A DNA stretch of 64,000 bases from JADGGM01 sp027307005 (GCA_035455745.1 DATIEP010000055.1:62001-126000); one strand, 5' to 3'. Positions 1-8,795 are shown, counted from the stretch's first letter. Translations and numbers: made by a program. Notes: generated by a model from the sequence alone, not told the origin.

Positions 1-1
1 G

Positions 2-121
2 GGCATCGTCGCCGATTCGGTGCCGGCCCGCGAGTTCGAGGAAACCGAAAACAAGATGCGTGCGCTCCTGACGGCGATCGGACGCGTGCGCGCGGCGTCG
101 CGGACCGGCTCGCCGGCTTGA
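2..121 (+). CDS. trpE: Anthranilate synthase component I, C-terminal fragment
   Basis: The window opens inside this gene. Only the last 39 residues are present, ending at a TGA at 119-121. The tail starts GIVADSVPAREFEET and continues NKMRALL. This is the conserved C-terminal helix region of chorismate-binding enzymes, where a GIVADS stretch is followed by an E-ET-NK helix. The pattern is closest to TrpE, which with TrpG converts chorismate to anthranilate in tryptophan synthesis. PabB and isochorismate synthases have related tails and cannot be fully excluded from so short a piece. No trpG or trpD is visible, because the next genes are unrelated. Confidence 0.7.
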   Translation, partial: GIVADSVPAREFEETENKMRALLTAIGRVRAASRTGSPA

Positions 122-147
122 CGGCGGCGCGGGCCGCTCCTATGATT

Positions 148-161
148 GTTTCATCTGAAAC
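148..161. promoter_or_regulatory. Inverted repeat upstream of padR, candidate autoregulatory operator
   Basis: GTTTCA and TGAAAC form a perfect 6-base inverted repeat separated by TC, centred 22 bases before the padR start codon and just upstream of its AGGGGAG ribosome binding site (about 165-171). PadR proteins usually repress their own operon by binding a palindrome over the promoter. The site lies in a short AT-richer patch in otherwise GC-rich DNA. Operator function is inference from position and symmetry. Confidence 0.45.
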
Positions 162-176
162 TTTCAGGGGAGCGGG

Positions 177-518
177 ATGGCGGACGGCCTCGCGCTGGTC
201 AAAGGCACGCTCGACGTGCTCGTGCTCAAGAGTCTGTCGTGGGGCCCGCTCCACGGCGTGGAGATCACGACGTGGCTCGAACAGCGCACCGGCGGCAGCC
301 TCGCCGTCGACGAGAGCGCGCTCTACTACGCCCTCCACCGCATGGAAGCCCGCCGCCTCGTCACCGCCGACTGGGGCCTAACGGAAAACAACCGCCGCGC
401 GCGCTACTACACCATCACCTCCGCGGGACGCAAATGGCTCGCGGCGGAATCCGATCAGTTCCTGCGGTACGCCCAGACCGTGTCGGCGGTGCTGCGCGCT
501 CGCGCGCGCTTCGCCTGA
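177..518 (+). CDS. PadR family transcriptional regulator
   Basis: This 113-residue protein is a single PadR winged helix. The N-terminal half carries the typical LVKGTLDVLVLKSL helix and a G-LHG-EI turn. The DESALYYALHRMEARRLV segment is the recognition helix and the start of the wing. RARYYTITSAGRKWL is the conserved wing strand and final helix. A good ribosome binding site precedes the ATG. The gene stands 20 bases before an ADOP-type permease, an arrangement seen many times in Acidobacteriota and Gemmatimonadota, where the regulator is thought to control the permease operon. The ligand cannot be read from the sequence. Confidence 0.9.
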   Translation: MADGLALVKGTLDVLVLKSLSWGPLHGVEITTWLEQRTGGSLAVDESALYYALHRMEARRLVTADWGLTENNRRARYYTITSAGRKWLAAESDQFLRYAQTVSAVLRARARFA

Positions 519-538
519 CCCCGGCGCCGAGTCACGCC

Positions 539-3235
539 ATGCCTCGTCGTCGATTCTTCACGCTCCCGGCGTTCAGCGGCCGCCGCGCGCGTCAGGAGAT
601 GGACGAAGAAATCCGCTTCCATCTCGACACGCGGGCGGCGCAGTTTCGCGAGCGTGGCTACTCCGACACGGACGCCATGGCCGAAGCGCGGCGCCGCTTC
701 GGGACGAGCAACCACGCCGTCACGCGCCTCGAACGCTCGGCGACGCGCCGCGAACGGCGCATGCAGTGGAACGCGCGGATCGATGCCCTGCGTCAGGACG
801 TGCGTTACGCCCTGCGCGGCATTCGCCGCGCACCGGGGTTCGCCGCTGCAGTCATCGCCACGCTCGCGCTCGGCATCGGAGCCAACACCGCGATCTTCAG
901 CGTCGTGCACGGTGCGCTCCTGTCCCCGCTGCCGTACGGCCATCCCGATCGCGTCGTGCAGGTGTGGAACCACTGGCGGAATTGGCCGCGCACCTGGTTG
1001 TCCCGGCCGGAGGTGTACGACTATGCGCAGGATTCGGCCGTGTTCTCCAGCTTCGCGGCCTATACCACCGGCGCGGTGAACATCACGGGCGGCGGCGACG
1101 CCGAGCGCGTGAACGCCGGATTCATTCAGGCGTCGCTCTTCGACGTGGCCGGCGTCCACCCGTACCTGGGTCGCGCCTTCACGGCCGCCGAGGATCGGCC
1201 TAACGGACCGCGCGCGGTGATCCTGCTCGAGGACTTCTGGCGGCGCCGCTATGCGGGCGATCCATCGATCGTCGGGCGTACGATCCTGGTGAACGACCAG
1301 CCGTACACCGTCGTCGGCATCGTGCCTCGCGACTTCCGTCTGCCGCTCCAATTCGCGGGCGACCACGCCCAACTACTCCTGCCGATTCAGCTCGGACCGG
1401 TCAACGAAAGTGAACGCGGGGGCCACGACTATGACGCGATGGCCCGCCTCGCGCCCGGGATCACACTCGCTCGAGCGCAGCAGCGCCTCGACGCGCGCAT
1501 CGCGCGGATCAAGCGCCAATATCCGGCGCAGTACGGCGCCGAGTTCGGCGCGACGCTCGTCCCGGTCGCGGACCAGGTGCGCGGCGACGTGCGGCCGGTC
1601 CTGTACGTTCTGCTCGGCGCGGTGAGCTTCGTGCTGCTCATTGCGTGCGCCAACGTCGCCAGCTTGTTCGTGGCGCGCGCCGAGGCCCGCAGCCGCGAAA
1701 TCGCCGTGCGCGCGGCGCTCGGCGCGGGACGCGCGCGACTCGCGTCGCAGTTCATCACGGAGTGTCTCGTGCTCGCCGTCTGCGGCGGCGCGCTCGGCCT
1801 GGCGTTCGCGTTCGTATTCGTGCGCGCGATCACCCACGCAAACGTGCCGAACCTGCCGCGCCTCGATGCGATCGCGATTGATGGACCCGTGCTCGCGTTT
1901 ACGTTAGGCGTGTCGATCGTGACCGGCCTGCTGTTCGCCTGCGCGCCGATCTTCCAGCTCGGGCGGGGGACGTCGCACGACGTGCTCAAGCAGGGGCGCG
2001 GCAACACCTCCGCCCGCGGGCGCATCCAGCTGCGGCAACTGCTCGTCTCGGTGGAACTGGCGCTCGCCGTCGTCGCCCTCACGGGCTCGGCGCTCATGAC
2101 GCGGAGCTTTGTGCGGCTCATGTCGGTGCCCCCGGGGTTCACGTCCGAGGGCGTGCTCACCATGCGGCTCGCGCCGCCCGCGGCAAAGTACGCATCGAGC
2201 TCGAGCGTGCGCGCGTTCTACGCCGGTCTGTTGTCGCAAATTCGCGCCGTGCCGGGCGTGGCGAGCGCCGGCGCCACCATGGCGCTCCCGCTCACCACCA
2301 CCATCGGCGACTGGAATTTCGACATCGGCGGCGCGGCACACGCCGGTCCGGATGCGCAGTCGCCCGCTGCCGACTGGCTCGTCGTCACCGACGGCTATTT
2401 CGCGGCGTTGGGCCTGCCGATGCTGCGCGGGCGCGCCTTCACCGATGCCGATCGGTTAGGCGCACCGCCCGTCGTGGTCATCACTGCCGCGACCGCGCGT
2501 AAATATTTCGCGGGAACGAACCCGGTGGGACAGCAGATCCGCTTGTCCGGTTCGGCCGATTCGGTGTGGCGCACGATCGTCGGCGTTGCCGGCGATGTGC
2601 ATTTCAACGGCCTCGACAAGGACGCCCGCCCGACGATGTATCTGCCGCTGGCGCAGTTCCCGGCCACGGCGCCGGATTCCGACGCCGCGCTGCCACGATC
2701 GCTGAGCCTCGCGATCCGCGCAACGACGAATCCGGCCAAGCTCGCCTCGTCCATCCGGATTGTGGTCCACCGGGCGGACCCCGACGTTCCCGTGGCCGAC
2801 GTGCGCTCGCTGGATGCGATCGTCGGACGCTCGGTGTCGACGCCGCGCATGGCCACGGTCGTGCTCCTGGTGTTCGGCCTGCTGTCGCTCGCGCTGGCGG
2901 CCGTCGGCGTGTATGCGGTGATGGCGTACATCGTGGCCCAACGCACGAGCGAGATCGGCATCCGGGTTGCGTTAGGCGCCCGGACGGCGGACGTGATGCG
3001 CCTCGTGCTGTGGCAGGGCGTGCGGCCGGCGCTCGTGGGACTCGCGGCCGGCACGATCATCGCCGCGGTCGGCGTCCGCACGATGCGCAGCATCCTCTAC
3101 GGCGTGAGCGCCACCGATCCAGTGGCGTTCGCCGGGGCGATCATCGCCCTGAGCATCGTGGCATTCCTCGCCAATTGGCGACCGGCGCGCCGGGCCGCGG
3201 CCGTCGATCCCATCCAGGCGTTGCGGTCGGAATGA
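539..3235 (+). CDS. ADOP family ABC-type permease (FtsX/MacB-like, duplicated)
   Basis: This 898-residue membrane protein belongs to the duplicated orphan permeases typical of Acidobacteriota and Gemmatimonadota. Residues about 20-60 (MDEEIRFHLDTRAAQFRERG) are the cytoplasmic prefix domain of the family. A first membrane helix lies near residue 100, followed by a large periplasmic MacB-like domain. Two FtsX-type membrane modules start near residues 355 and 771, each followed by the same loop (RSREIAVRAALGAGR and RTSEIGIRVALGAR), which shows the internal duplication. No ATP-binding subunit is encoded nearby. The ATG at 539 was chosen because the family prefix domain begins just after it. The exported substrate is unknown. 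The PadR gene upstream probably controls it. Confidence 0.9.
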   Translation: MPRRRFFTLPAFSGRRARQEMDEEIRFHLDTRAAQFRERGYSDTDAMAEARRRFGTSNHAVTRLERSATRRERRMQWNARIDALRQDVRYALRGIRRAPGFAAAVIATLALGIGANTAIFSVVHGALLSPLPYGHPDRVVQVWNHWRNWPRTWLSRPEVYDYAQDSAVFSSFAAYTTGAVNITGGGDAERVNAGFIQASLFDVAGVHPYLGRAFTAAEDRPNGPRAVILLEDFWRRRYAGDPSIVGRTILVNDQPYTVVGIVPRDFRLPLQFAGDHAQLLLPIQLGPVNESERGGHDYDAMARLAPGITLARAQQRLDARIARIKRQYPAQYGAEFGATLVPVADQVRGDVRPVLYVLLGAVSFVLLIACANVASLFVARAEARSREIAVRAALGAGRARLASQFITECLVLAVCGGALGLAFAFVFVRAITHANVPNLPRLDAIAIDGPVLAFTLGVSIVTGLLFACAPIFQLGRGTSHDVLKQGRGNTSARGRIQLRQLLVSVELALAVVALTGSALMTRSFVRLMSVPPGFTSEGVLTMRLAPPAAKYASSSSVRAFYAGLLSQIRAVPGVASAGATMALPLTTTIGDWNFDIGGAAHAGPDAQSPAADWLVVTDGYFAALGLPMLRGRAFTDADRLGAPPVVVITAATARKYFAGTNPVGQQIRLSGSADSVWRTIVGVAGDVHFNGLDKDARPTMYLPLAQFPATAPDSDAALPRSLSLAIRATTNPAKLASSIRIVVHRADPDVPVADVRSLDAIVGRSVSTPRMATVVLLVFGLLSLALAAVGVYAVMAYIVAQRTSEIGIRVALGARTADVMRLVLWQGVRPALVGLAAGTIIAAVGVRTMRSILYGVSATDPVAFAGAIIALSIVAFLANWRPARRAAAVDPIQALRSE

Positions 3236-3262
3236 CCCGGCCGCCGCGGCGCTATTCCCCGC

Positions 3263-3799
3263 TCATCCCGGCTTCGGACTGCTGTTCCACGACTCGAGCT
3301 CGATCTTCCAGTCGCCGCTCGTCTGCCGCTTGAGCACCAGGGTGATCTTCCCCTCGCTCTCGAACGGCTGCCGTGGCGAAGGAAACTCGATCCGCTGCCG
3401 GTTGATGCCCCACTCGTACGCCCAGTCACCCTGAATCGTGATCTGCTTCCAGTCGATGGTGCAGTACGCCATCTTCGCGCCCTCGAGCCCGGGCGTTAGG
3501 CCGTTGAGCCACGCCGCGATCGCCGGCTTGCCCACCATCGGCTGCAAACCCTGAATCAGGTCCACGCCGTCGTCGGCCCACAGCGCGGCCGACGCGAGGT
3601 GGTCCATGGCCTGGCAGGCCTTCACTTCTTTCGCGTTGAGCTCGTCCACGGCGCGACGCGCCGCCGCGCTGTCGGCACCCGCCGACGCCGCGGCGCCGCT
3701 CGCCTGCGCGGCGGGCACGCCGCCGATCGCGACGCACGCCGCCGCCGCGCACACCACCGCCCGCGACGCGCGGGCCCAGATGCCGAACCGTCGATCCAT
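3263..3799 (-). CDS. Secreted SnoaL/DUF4440-like (NTF2 fold) protein
   Basis: A 178-residue protein with an N-terminal signal peptide (basic start, hydrophobic stretch AVVCAAAACVAIGG, then an Ala-rich cleavage zone ending near AQA). The mature part looks like a DUF4440/SnoaL cone-fold domain. A helix-rich start contains the AMDHLASAALWADDGVDL segment usual for these proteins, and the end has alternating strands around GDWAYEWGINR, EGKITLVLKRQ and GDWKIELESWN. Such domains bind small ligands or act as lyases or isomerases, and the exact reaction is unknown. It follows the unrecognised gene at 3823-5304 on the same strand with a 23-base gap, so the two may be co-transcribed. Confidence 0.75.
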   Translation of the reverse strand: MDRRFGIWARASRAVVCAAAACVAIGGVPAAQASGAAASAGADSAAARRAVDELNAKEVKACQAMDHLASAALWADDGVDLIQGLQPMVGKPAIAAWLNGLTPGLEGAKMAYCTIDWKQITIQGDWAYEWGINRQRIEFPSPRQPFESEGKITLVLKRQTSGDWKIELESWNSSPKPG

Positions 3800-3822
3800 T
3801 GTGGTCTCCGTACGAATGATCG

Positions 3823-5304
3823 TTAGGCTTTGGCGACCTTCACGACCTTGTCCCACGCCCAGGCGCCGCCCGAGAGATTCTCCTGGTGCGCCGACAACAC
3901 GCCGTCGCTGCCGCCGCCCTTTGCGAACGCGAGGAGCTTCCCGACGAAGGCGTCGTTCGCGCCGAATGAGAATCCGGTCTCGCTCAAATACTTGACGCCC
4001 CACACCTTGAGACCGTCCAGATGCTGCGCGCCGGCCTGAAATTCCTCGCTCGAGATCACGCTCTGGTCGTCCTTGAACATCGAGAGATAGACCATCTTGT
4101 CGCCGCAGATGCCGCTGTTGAGCGTGATCACCGCGAGCGCCGGCGCCAACAGCACGTGCTTCCGATACCACCGCGCGAATGCGAACGGCTGCTTCTGCAG
4201 CGCGCTGCCGCCATCACGATTCCGCCAATGCTCGGCGGCTTCCTCGAAGAACGTGCGCATCTGCGACGTTTCATAGAGCCGCCAGAACAACTTCGCCAAC
4301 ATCTCGGCGCCCGCGATGAGAATGCCGGCGATGAGACCCGCGCCCGCGCTCGCCGCCGCCAGGCCCATGTTCGCCGCGCCCTTCAACATCGTCCACATGC
4401 CCTCGCCGACGCTCACCGTCATCGCGCGATGAATCGTGTCCACGACCATCTTCGGATGACCCGAACCGAACTCCACATCGCGCGACGACTTCCATGCCTT
4501 GAAGCGCGTGATCGCCGCGTCCACCGTCACGACCACTCCCTTGCCCAGGTCTAACGCACCGGACAGCAAGCCGGACGCAAGAGCGCTCTGCGTCGCGCTC
4601 ACGGCCGCATTGACCGCGGCCTTGACCAACGACGCCGGCAATTCACACTTCCATTTTTCTTTCAGCGACTCGAGCAGTCCCTTCGCCACGTCCTGAAACC
4701 ACCGCTTCACCCGCTCCATCACCGACATCAACTGGGTCTGCGCATCGGGCTTGAGGATGAGCGGTTTGGTCGCGCCCCAGCCGGCATCGATGATCTCGTT
4801 CCCCGGCACCATCACCACGCCCTGGTACGTCGACACGGTGTTCGCGGTCGCATTGTTGAGCCCGGTCGATGCGCCGGCGTACGAAAGCGCACTCCCCGTG
4901 ATCGACATGCCGCCTTCCAGCAGCACGTTGAAAATTCGCGGCGACACCGTGAGATGCGAGAACAGATAGAGCACGCCGAGGCGCGCATTGATGAGATTCT
5001 CGTGCATGAAGTTAGGCGTCGTGCCCCACGCGCTGTCGCTGTCGCCGCCCTTCTCGACCTGCGTCGTCAACAGCTCGACGTATCCGTCCTTGTTCCGGCG
5101 CGACTTCTTCCACTCGTCGCCCGCGCCTTGCGTCTTCTTCCACGCCGCGAGCGCGTTCTTGACGCGCGTCAGGCTCGCCGCGCTCTTGTCCTTCTGATAC
5201 ACGCTCAACGCGTTGTCGAGCGCCAGCAGCTCGTTGCTCCGGCGGGCGCCGAGCGACTGGGTGTGCTTGATCCAGTCGTCGTATGAAACGAGGGAGGTTG
5301 CCAC
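3823..5304 (-). CDS. Unrecognised 493-residue protein with hydrophobic central segments
   Basis: I do not recognise a family. The first 90 residues are helical and charged, with a region reading LAAWKKTQGAGDEWKKSRRNK followed by a helix. The middle (about residues 240-290) is Ala/Gly/Ser-rich, and a strongly hydrophobic stretch (GLAAASAGAGLIAGILIAGA) lies near residue 335, which could be a membrane or pore-forming helix pair. The C-terminal third is mixed alpha/beta. There is no signal peptide. The GTG at 5304 was chosen because upstream codons run into an intergenic region with no ribosome binding site; the start is uncertain. It diverges from an FHA-domain cyclase. An effector or toxin-like role is possible, but nothing proves it. 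Its stop codon lies inside the dispersed GTTAGGC word. Confidence 0.6.
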   Translation of the reverse strand: MATSLVSYDDWIKHTQSLGARRSNELLALDNALSVYQKDKSAASLTRVKNALAAWKKTQGAGDEWKKSRRNKDGYVELLTTQVEKGGDSDSAWGTTPNFMHENLINARLGVLYLFSHLTVSPRIFNVLLEGGMSITGSALSYAGASTGLNNATANTVSTYQGVVMVPGNEIIDAGWGATKPLILKPDAQTQLMSVMERVKRWFQDVAKGLLESLKEKWKCELPASLVKAAVNAAVSATQSALASGLLSGALDLGKGVVVTVDAAITRFKAWKSSRDVEFGSGHPKMVVDTIHRAMTVSVGEGMWTMLKGAANMGLAAASAGAGLIAGILIAGAEMLAKLFWRLYETSQMRTFFEEAAEHWRNRDGGSALQKQPFAFARWYRKHVLLAPALAVITLNSGICGDKMVYLSMFKDDQSVISSEEFQAGAQHLDGLKVWGVKYLSETGFSFGANDAFVGKLLAFAKGGGSDGVLSAHQENLSGGAWAWDKVVKVAKA

Positions 5305-5444
5305 GGTTGGTCTTCGTCTCGAGTGGAAGAGGAGGCGCGGCCCGGCCCAGGCGAAAGCCCGGCGCTGTGGACGCGTGCTCAAGGTACGAGCCTCGAGCGC
5401 TTGCCGCAAAACGGACGGGCCGCGGCCCACGGGCAGCCGCCAGT

Positions 5445-5461
5445 CGCCCGGATCCCGGGCG
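5445..5461. promoter_or_regulatory. Inverted repeat before the FHA-cyclase gene
   Basis: CGCCCGG and CCGGGCG form a perfect 7-base inverted repeat with a 3-base centre, ending 18 bases before the ATG at 5480. It is either an operator or an RNA hairpin next to the ribosome entry site. No obvious Shine-Dalgarno sequence is present between it and the start codon. In DNA this GC-rich, short palindromes arise by chance, so the assignment is weak. Confidence 0.25.
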
Positions 5462-5479
5462 GGTGACATATTCCGTGTC

Positions 5480-7093
5480 ATGCCTTTTCGCCTGACGAGC
5501 ACCGCCGGCGACCAATCCTTCGAGCTGCAGGACGGTGCGACCTTCGTCGTGGGACGCGCGTCGGTCAGCGACCTTCCGGTTTTCGATCCAACCATCTCGC
5601 GCCGCCACGCCGAGCTCACGAGCGACGGTCTCACGATCCGCGTGCGCGACCTGGGATCGAGCAACGGCACGTTCGTCAACGGCGCGCGCGTGACCGAAGG
5701 CAGCGTTAGTCCCGGCGACACGATTGCGTTCGGCAAGGTCCCGTTCCGCGTCGCCAGCATCACGCGGCCGCTCGCGACGCTGGGCTCGGAGCTGTTGACG
5801 GACGAGCCGACGCCGACGATGCCCAGCTCGACCATCATTCGTGAGCGGCCGTTCGGCCACCCCGGCGGCCTCTCGCGCGTGATTCACACCACGAATCTGG
5901 CCGAGGCGAAAGCGCAGACCGTGATGACCGACGAGCACGCGATCACGGCCAAGAAGCTCGCGCTCTTGCTCGAGGTGTCCAAGCAGTTGTCGCGCGCCGC
6001 CGACGTCGATGCGCTGCTCAACACCATCGCCAGCGTGCTCTTCCAGATCCTGGATGTGGATCGCGTCGCCATCGAGCTGCTCGACGGCGAGGGCACAGGC
6101 ACGCACGCGCGGCGCATCTCGCGCGACCGTCGGGGCGCCGCCGCCGGACGCGCGATTCCCCAATCGATCGCCCGGAAAGTGGTCGACGAGAAGGTGGCCG
6201 TGCTCTCGGACAACGCGCCGCAGGACGAACGCTTCGGCGGCCAATCGATTCTCATGCAGAGCGTGCGATCGGCCATGTGCGCGCCGCTCATCGGCAGCGA
6301 GGACCGCGTGCACGGCGTGCTCTATGTCGACAACCTGACGACGACGCAGCGCTTCGATGACGACGACCTCGACTTTCTCGTCGCGTTCTCCAACCTCGCC
6401 GCGGTGGCGCTCGAGAACAGCGAATTCGCCGAGCGCATTCGGCGGCAGACGCTGGTGCGCAGCAACTTCGAGCGATTCTTCGCGCCCAACCTCGCGGCGC
6501 GCATCGCCGGCGCGCCCGACGCCGTCCGGTTAGGCGGCGAGAAGCGGACGGTGGCCGTCTTGTTCAGCGACATCCGCGGCTTCACGGCGCTCTCGGAAGA
6601 GATGCGCCCGGACGACGTCGCGCATCTCCTCACGGAGTATTTCTCCGTGATGGTCGAGGTGGTGTTTCGCCACGCCGGCACGCTCGACAAGTTCATCGGC
6701 GACGCAATCATGGCGCAGTGGGGCGCGCCCATCGGCGGCGCCGATGACGCGGACAGCGCCATGGCCGCTGCGCTCGAGATGATGCGTGAGCTGCACACGC
6801 TCAACGAGAAATGGCGGGCGCGCAACCGGCCCGCGTTGCAGATCGGCGTCGGGCTCAATTACGGGGAGAGCTTCGCCGGCTACATCGGCTCCGAGCGCCG
6901 CCTGGAATACACCGTGATCGGCGACGCCGTGAATACGGCGAGCCGGTTGTGTGCGGCCGCGGAAGGCGGCGAGATCCTGCTCACCGGCGAGATGCGCGCC
7001 ATGCTCGTGTCGCCGCCGCCCATGGTGGAGCGCGGCACGATGGAGCTGCGCGGCAAGAGCCAATCGATTCCCGTCTACAGCGTGGTGCCGTGA
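5480..7093 (+). CDS. FHA-GAF-class III adenylyl cyclase
   Basis: A 537-residue three-domain signalling protein. Residues about 18-90 form an FHA phosphothreonine-binding domain (GRAS, SRRH and SSNGTFVNG motifs). Residues about 160-320 form a GAF sensor domain. Residues about 345-537 form a class III nucleotide cyclase domain. The two metal-binding aspartates are visible in FSDIRGF (near residue 363) and FIGDAIMA. GDAVNTASRL carries the transition-state Asn and Arg. The Lys in LDKFIGD and the Asp in VIGDAV favour ATP over GTP as substrate, so cAMP is the likely product. The ATG at 5480 starts directly before the FHA domain. Its stop overlaps the next gene's GTG, so the two are probably translationally coupled. 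Confidence 0.92.
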   Translation: MPFRLTSTAGDQSFELQDGATFVVGRASVSDLPVFDPTISRRHAELTSDGLTIRVRDLGSSNGTFVNGARVTEGSVSPGDTIAFGKVPFRVASITRPLATLGSELLTDEPTPTMPSSTIIRERPFGHPGGLSRVIHTTNLAEAKAQTVMTDEHAITAKKLALLLEVSKQLSRAADVDALLNTIASVLFQILDVDRVAIELLDGEGTGTHARRISRDRRGAAAGRAIPQSIARKVVDEKVAVLSDNAPQDERFGGQSILMQSVRSAMCAPLIGSEDRVHGVLYVDNLTTTQRFDDDDLDFLVAFSNLAAVALENSEFAERIRRQTLVRSNFERFFAPNLAARIAGAPDAVRLGGEKRTVAVLFSDIRGFTALSEEMRPDDVAHLLTEYFSVMVEVVFRHAGTLDKFIGDAIMAQWGAPIGGADDADSAMAAALEMMRELHTLNEKWRARNRPALQIGVGLNYGESFAGYIGSERRLEYTVIGDAVNTASRLCAAAEGGEILLTGEMRAMLVSPPPMVERGTMELRGKSQSIPVYSVVP

Positions 7094-7896
7094 GCGCGGT
7101 CCTGCCCGACGGATACATCATGCTCTCGGCGCGGTCCGCCCACGGTGTGGGGTTGACCGCCCTGCGCGCGCCGCTCGAGACTGCGTTAGGCTTCGGCTCG
7201 TTCTATACCTACGCCGCGCACGCCGCGGGTGCACGCCCGCTGGCCGGCCGCGGCGTCGCCTACGCGGTGCCGCTCCCCGGCGATGCCGCGCGCGTGGTGG
7301 TTCGACGGTCGCGGCACGGCGGCATGTTCGAAGCGCTCACCGGCGACCGCTTCGCGCCGCCGACCCGCGCGCCGTACGAGCTCGACGCGGCGCTCCGCCT
7401 CGCGGCGTCCGGCGTCCGCACACCCGAGGTGGTCGCGTTCGCGGTGTATCCGGCCGGAGTCTTCCGGCGAGCCGATGTCGTCACGCGCGAGGTCCCAGGC
7501 TCGGCTGATCTCGCGGCCGTGCTTGCCGAGCCGAGGCCCGAGGACCAGCGCCGCGCGGTGCTCGCCGCGGTGGCGCGGCTGATCGCCGACCTCACCATCG
7601 CCGGTGCGCGCCACCCCGACCTCAACATCAAGAACATTCTGATCCAGCGGTCCGCCACCGGAGAGACGCTCGCCTACGTGCTGGACGTGGATCGCATCTG
7701 GTTCGACCGCCCGGGCGCCTCCCGCGTGACGGAGCGCAATGTGGCGCGCCTGTCCCGCTCGGCGCGCAAATGGCGGCGGAGCGGCGCGCTCGATCTCGCC
7801 GACACCGACATCGGCTGGTTGTCCGCCATGGCGCATCACCTGGCCGCGGAGTCCGGCGTGGTGCGCGAAGCCGCCGAGCCCGCGGCGCCCGTCTGA
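7090..7896 (+). CDS. Lipopolysaccharide kinase-like protein (Kdo kinase/WaaP/InaA family)
   Basis: A 268-residue protein with a protein-kinase-like fold. HPDLNIKNILIQ (near residue 175) matches the catalytic loop of Kdo/heptose kinases, and LDVDRIWF (near 199) supplies the metal-binding Asp. RVVVRRSRHGGMF near residue 75 is the region of the ATP-binding lysine or arginine strand. These enzymes phosphorylate the inner core of lipopolysaccharide at the inner membrane. The GTG start at 7090 overlaps the cyclase stop. The FkbM and GT9 genes that follow support an envelope glycolipid role. The exact acceptor sugar is unknown. Confidence 0.8.
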   Translation: MSAVLPDGYIMLSARSAHGVGLTALRAPLETALGFGSFYTYAAHAAGARPLAGRGVAYAVPLPGDAARVVVRRSRHGGMFEALTGDRFAPPTRAPYELDAALRLAASGVRTPEVVAFAVYPAGVFRRADVVTREVPGSADLAAVLAEPRPEDQRRAVLAAVARLIADLTIAGARHPDLNIKNILIQRSATGETLAYVLDVDRIWFDRPGASRVTERNVARLSRSARKWRRSGALDLADTDIGWLSAMAHHLAAESGVVREAAEPAAPV

Positions 7897-7901
7897 CCGG
7901 C

Positions 7902-8795
7902 ATGCGCCTAACGGAATACGCCGCGCACCCGGCCCTCCTCGCGGGCAAGCTGCGCTGGCAGATGCTGTACGCCGGCCGGCGCCGCGATGTCACCGTCGAC
8001 ACCTGGAACGGCCGGCTGACGTTCGACAGCCGCGACAAACTCATCGGCAAGTATCTGTTCGTGCAGCGGGCCTACGAGCGGCGCTACATCGAGCGCGCGC
8101 TGGCGGTGCTCGAACGCGACAGCTGGCTCTCCCGCGGCGGCACGGTGCTCGACGTGGGCGCGAACATCGGCATGATCTGCATCGCGCTCTTGCGTCACGG
8201 CTGGTGCGAGCGGGCCATCGCGTTCGAGCCCGCACCGGACAGCGTGCGGCTGCTCGACCTCAACATCGCGCAGAACGGATTCGGCGACCGCATCGCGCGC
8301 CTCGCGCTCGCCGTGTCGTCGACCGACGGCGAGATGGAGCTCGAGCTGTCCGACTACAACTCCGGCGACAACCGGCTGCGTCCGCCTAACGGAGGCCAGG
8401 CCGGCGCCTGGCGCGAGGACCGCCGCGCCACGGTGCGCGTCCCGGTGCGCCGCCTCGACGACGTGCTCGCCGAACGCCCAACGGAAGCACGGGACATCCG
8501 GCTCGTCTGGCTCGACATCCAGGGACACGAAGCCCAGTTCTTCGAGGGAGCGCGTGCGACGCTCGCCAGCGGCGTGCCGGTGGTGTCGGAGTTCTGGCCC
8601 TACGGCATTCTGCGCTCGGGAACGACGCGCGCGGCGTACATGCGCACGATCGCCGGCGTCTTCACGCACGTGTACGTGCTCGCCGGCGACACGGTGGAGC
8701 GACAACCCATTGCGTCTGTCGACGTTCTCTTCGATGTCTGCGCCGCCCCGAAGGCCATGCGCGAAGTCGTCTTCGTGAGAGAGCCGCACGCGTGA
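7902..8795 (+). CDS. FkbM family SAM-dependent methyltransferase
   Basis: A 297-residue protein. The SAM-binding motif LDVGANIGMICIAL sits near residue 85, followed by AFEPAPDSVRLL, typical of FkbM enzymes. LVWLDIQGHEAQFFEGA (near 205) is the family signature close to the active site. FkbM enzymes methylate hydroxyls, often on glycans or polyketides. Here it sits in a run of lipopolysaccharide-type genes, so sugar O-methylation is likely. The ATG at 7902 lies 5 bases after the kinase stop, and its end overlaps the next GTG start. Confidence 0.85.
   Translation: MRLTEYAAHPALLAGKLRWQMLYAGRRRDVTVDTWNGRLTFDSRDKLIGKYLFVQRAYERRYIERALAVLERDSWLSRGGTVLDVGANIGMICIALLRHGWCERAIAFEPAPDSVRLLDLNIAQNGFGDRIARLALAVSSTDGEMELELSDYNSGDNRLRPPNGGQAGAWREDRRATVRVPVRRLDDVLAERPTEARDIRLVWLDIQGHEAQFFEGARATLASGVPVVSEFWPYGILRSGTTRAAYMRTIAGVFTHVYVLAGDTVERQPIASVDVLFDVCAAPKAMREVVFVREPHA

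Noticed and set aside
455..1372. Antisense open frame inside the ADOP permease gene
   Set aside because: Composition is that of a shadow frame in GC-rich DNA; no domain, and the sense strand encodes a well-conserved permease.
3823..5304. Type VI secretion or contractile injection cluster around the FHA protein
   Set aside because: No tube, sheath, baseplate or VgrG genes are within the window; the FHA protein is a cyclase.
3823..5838. Long upstream extension of the unknown protein over the FHA gene
   Set aside because: The extra 178 codons lie antisense to the FHA domain and are of low complexity; the GTG at 5304 is a more credible start.
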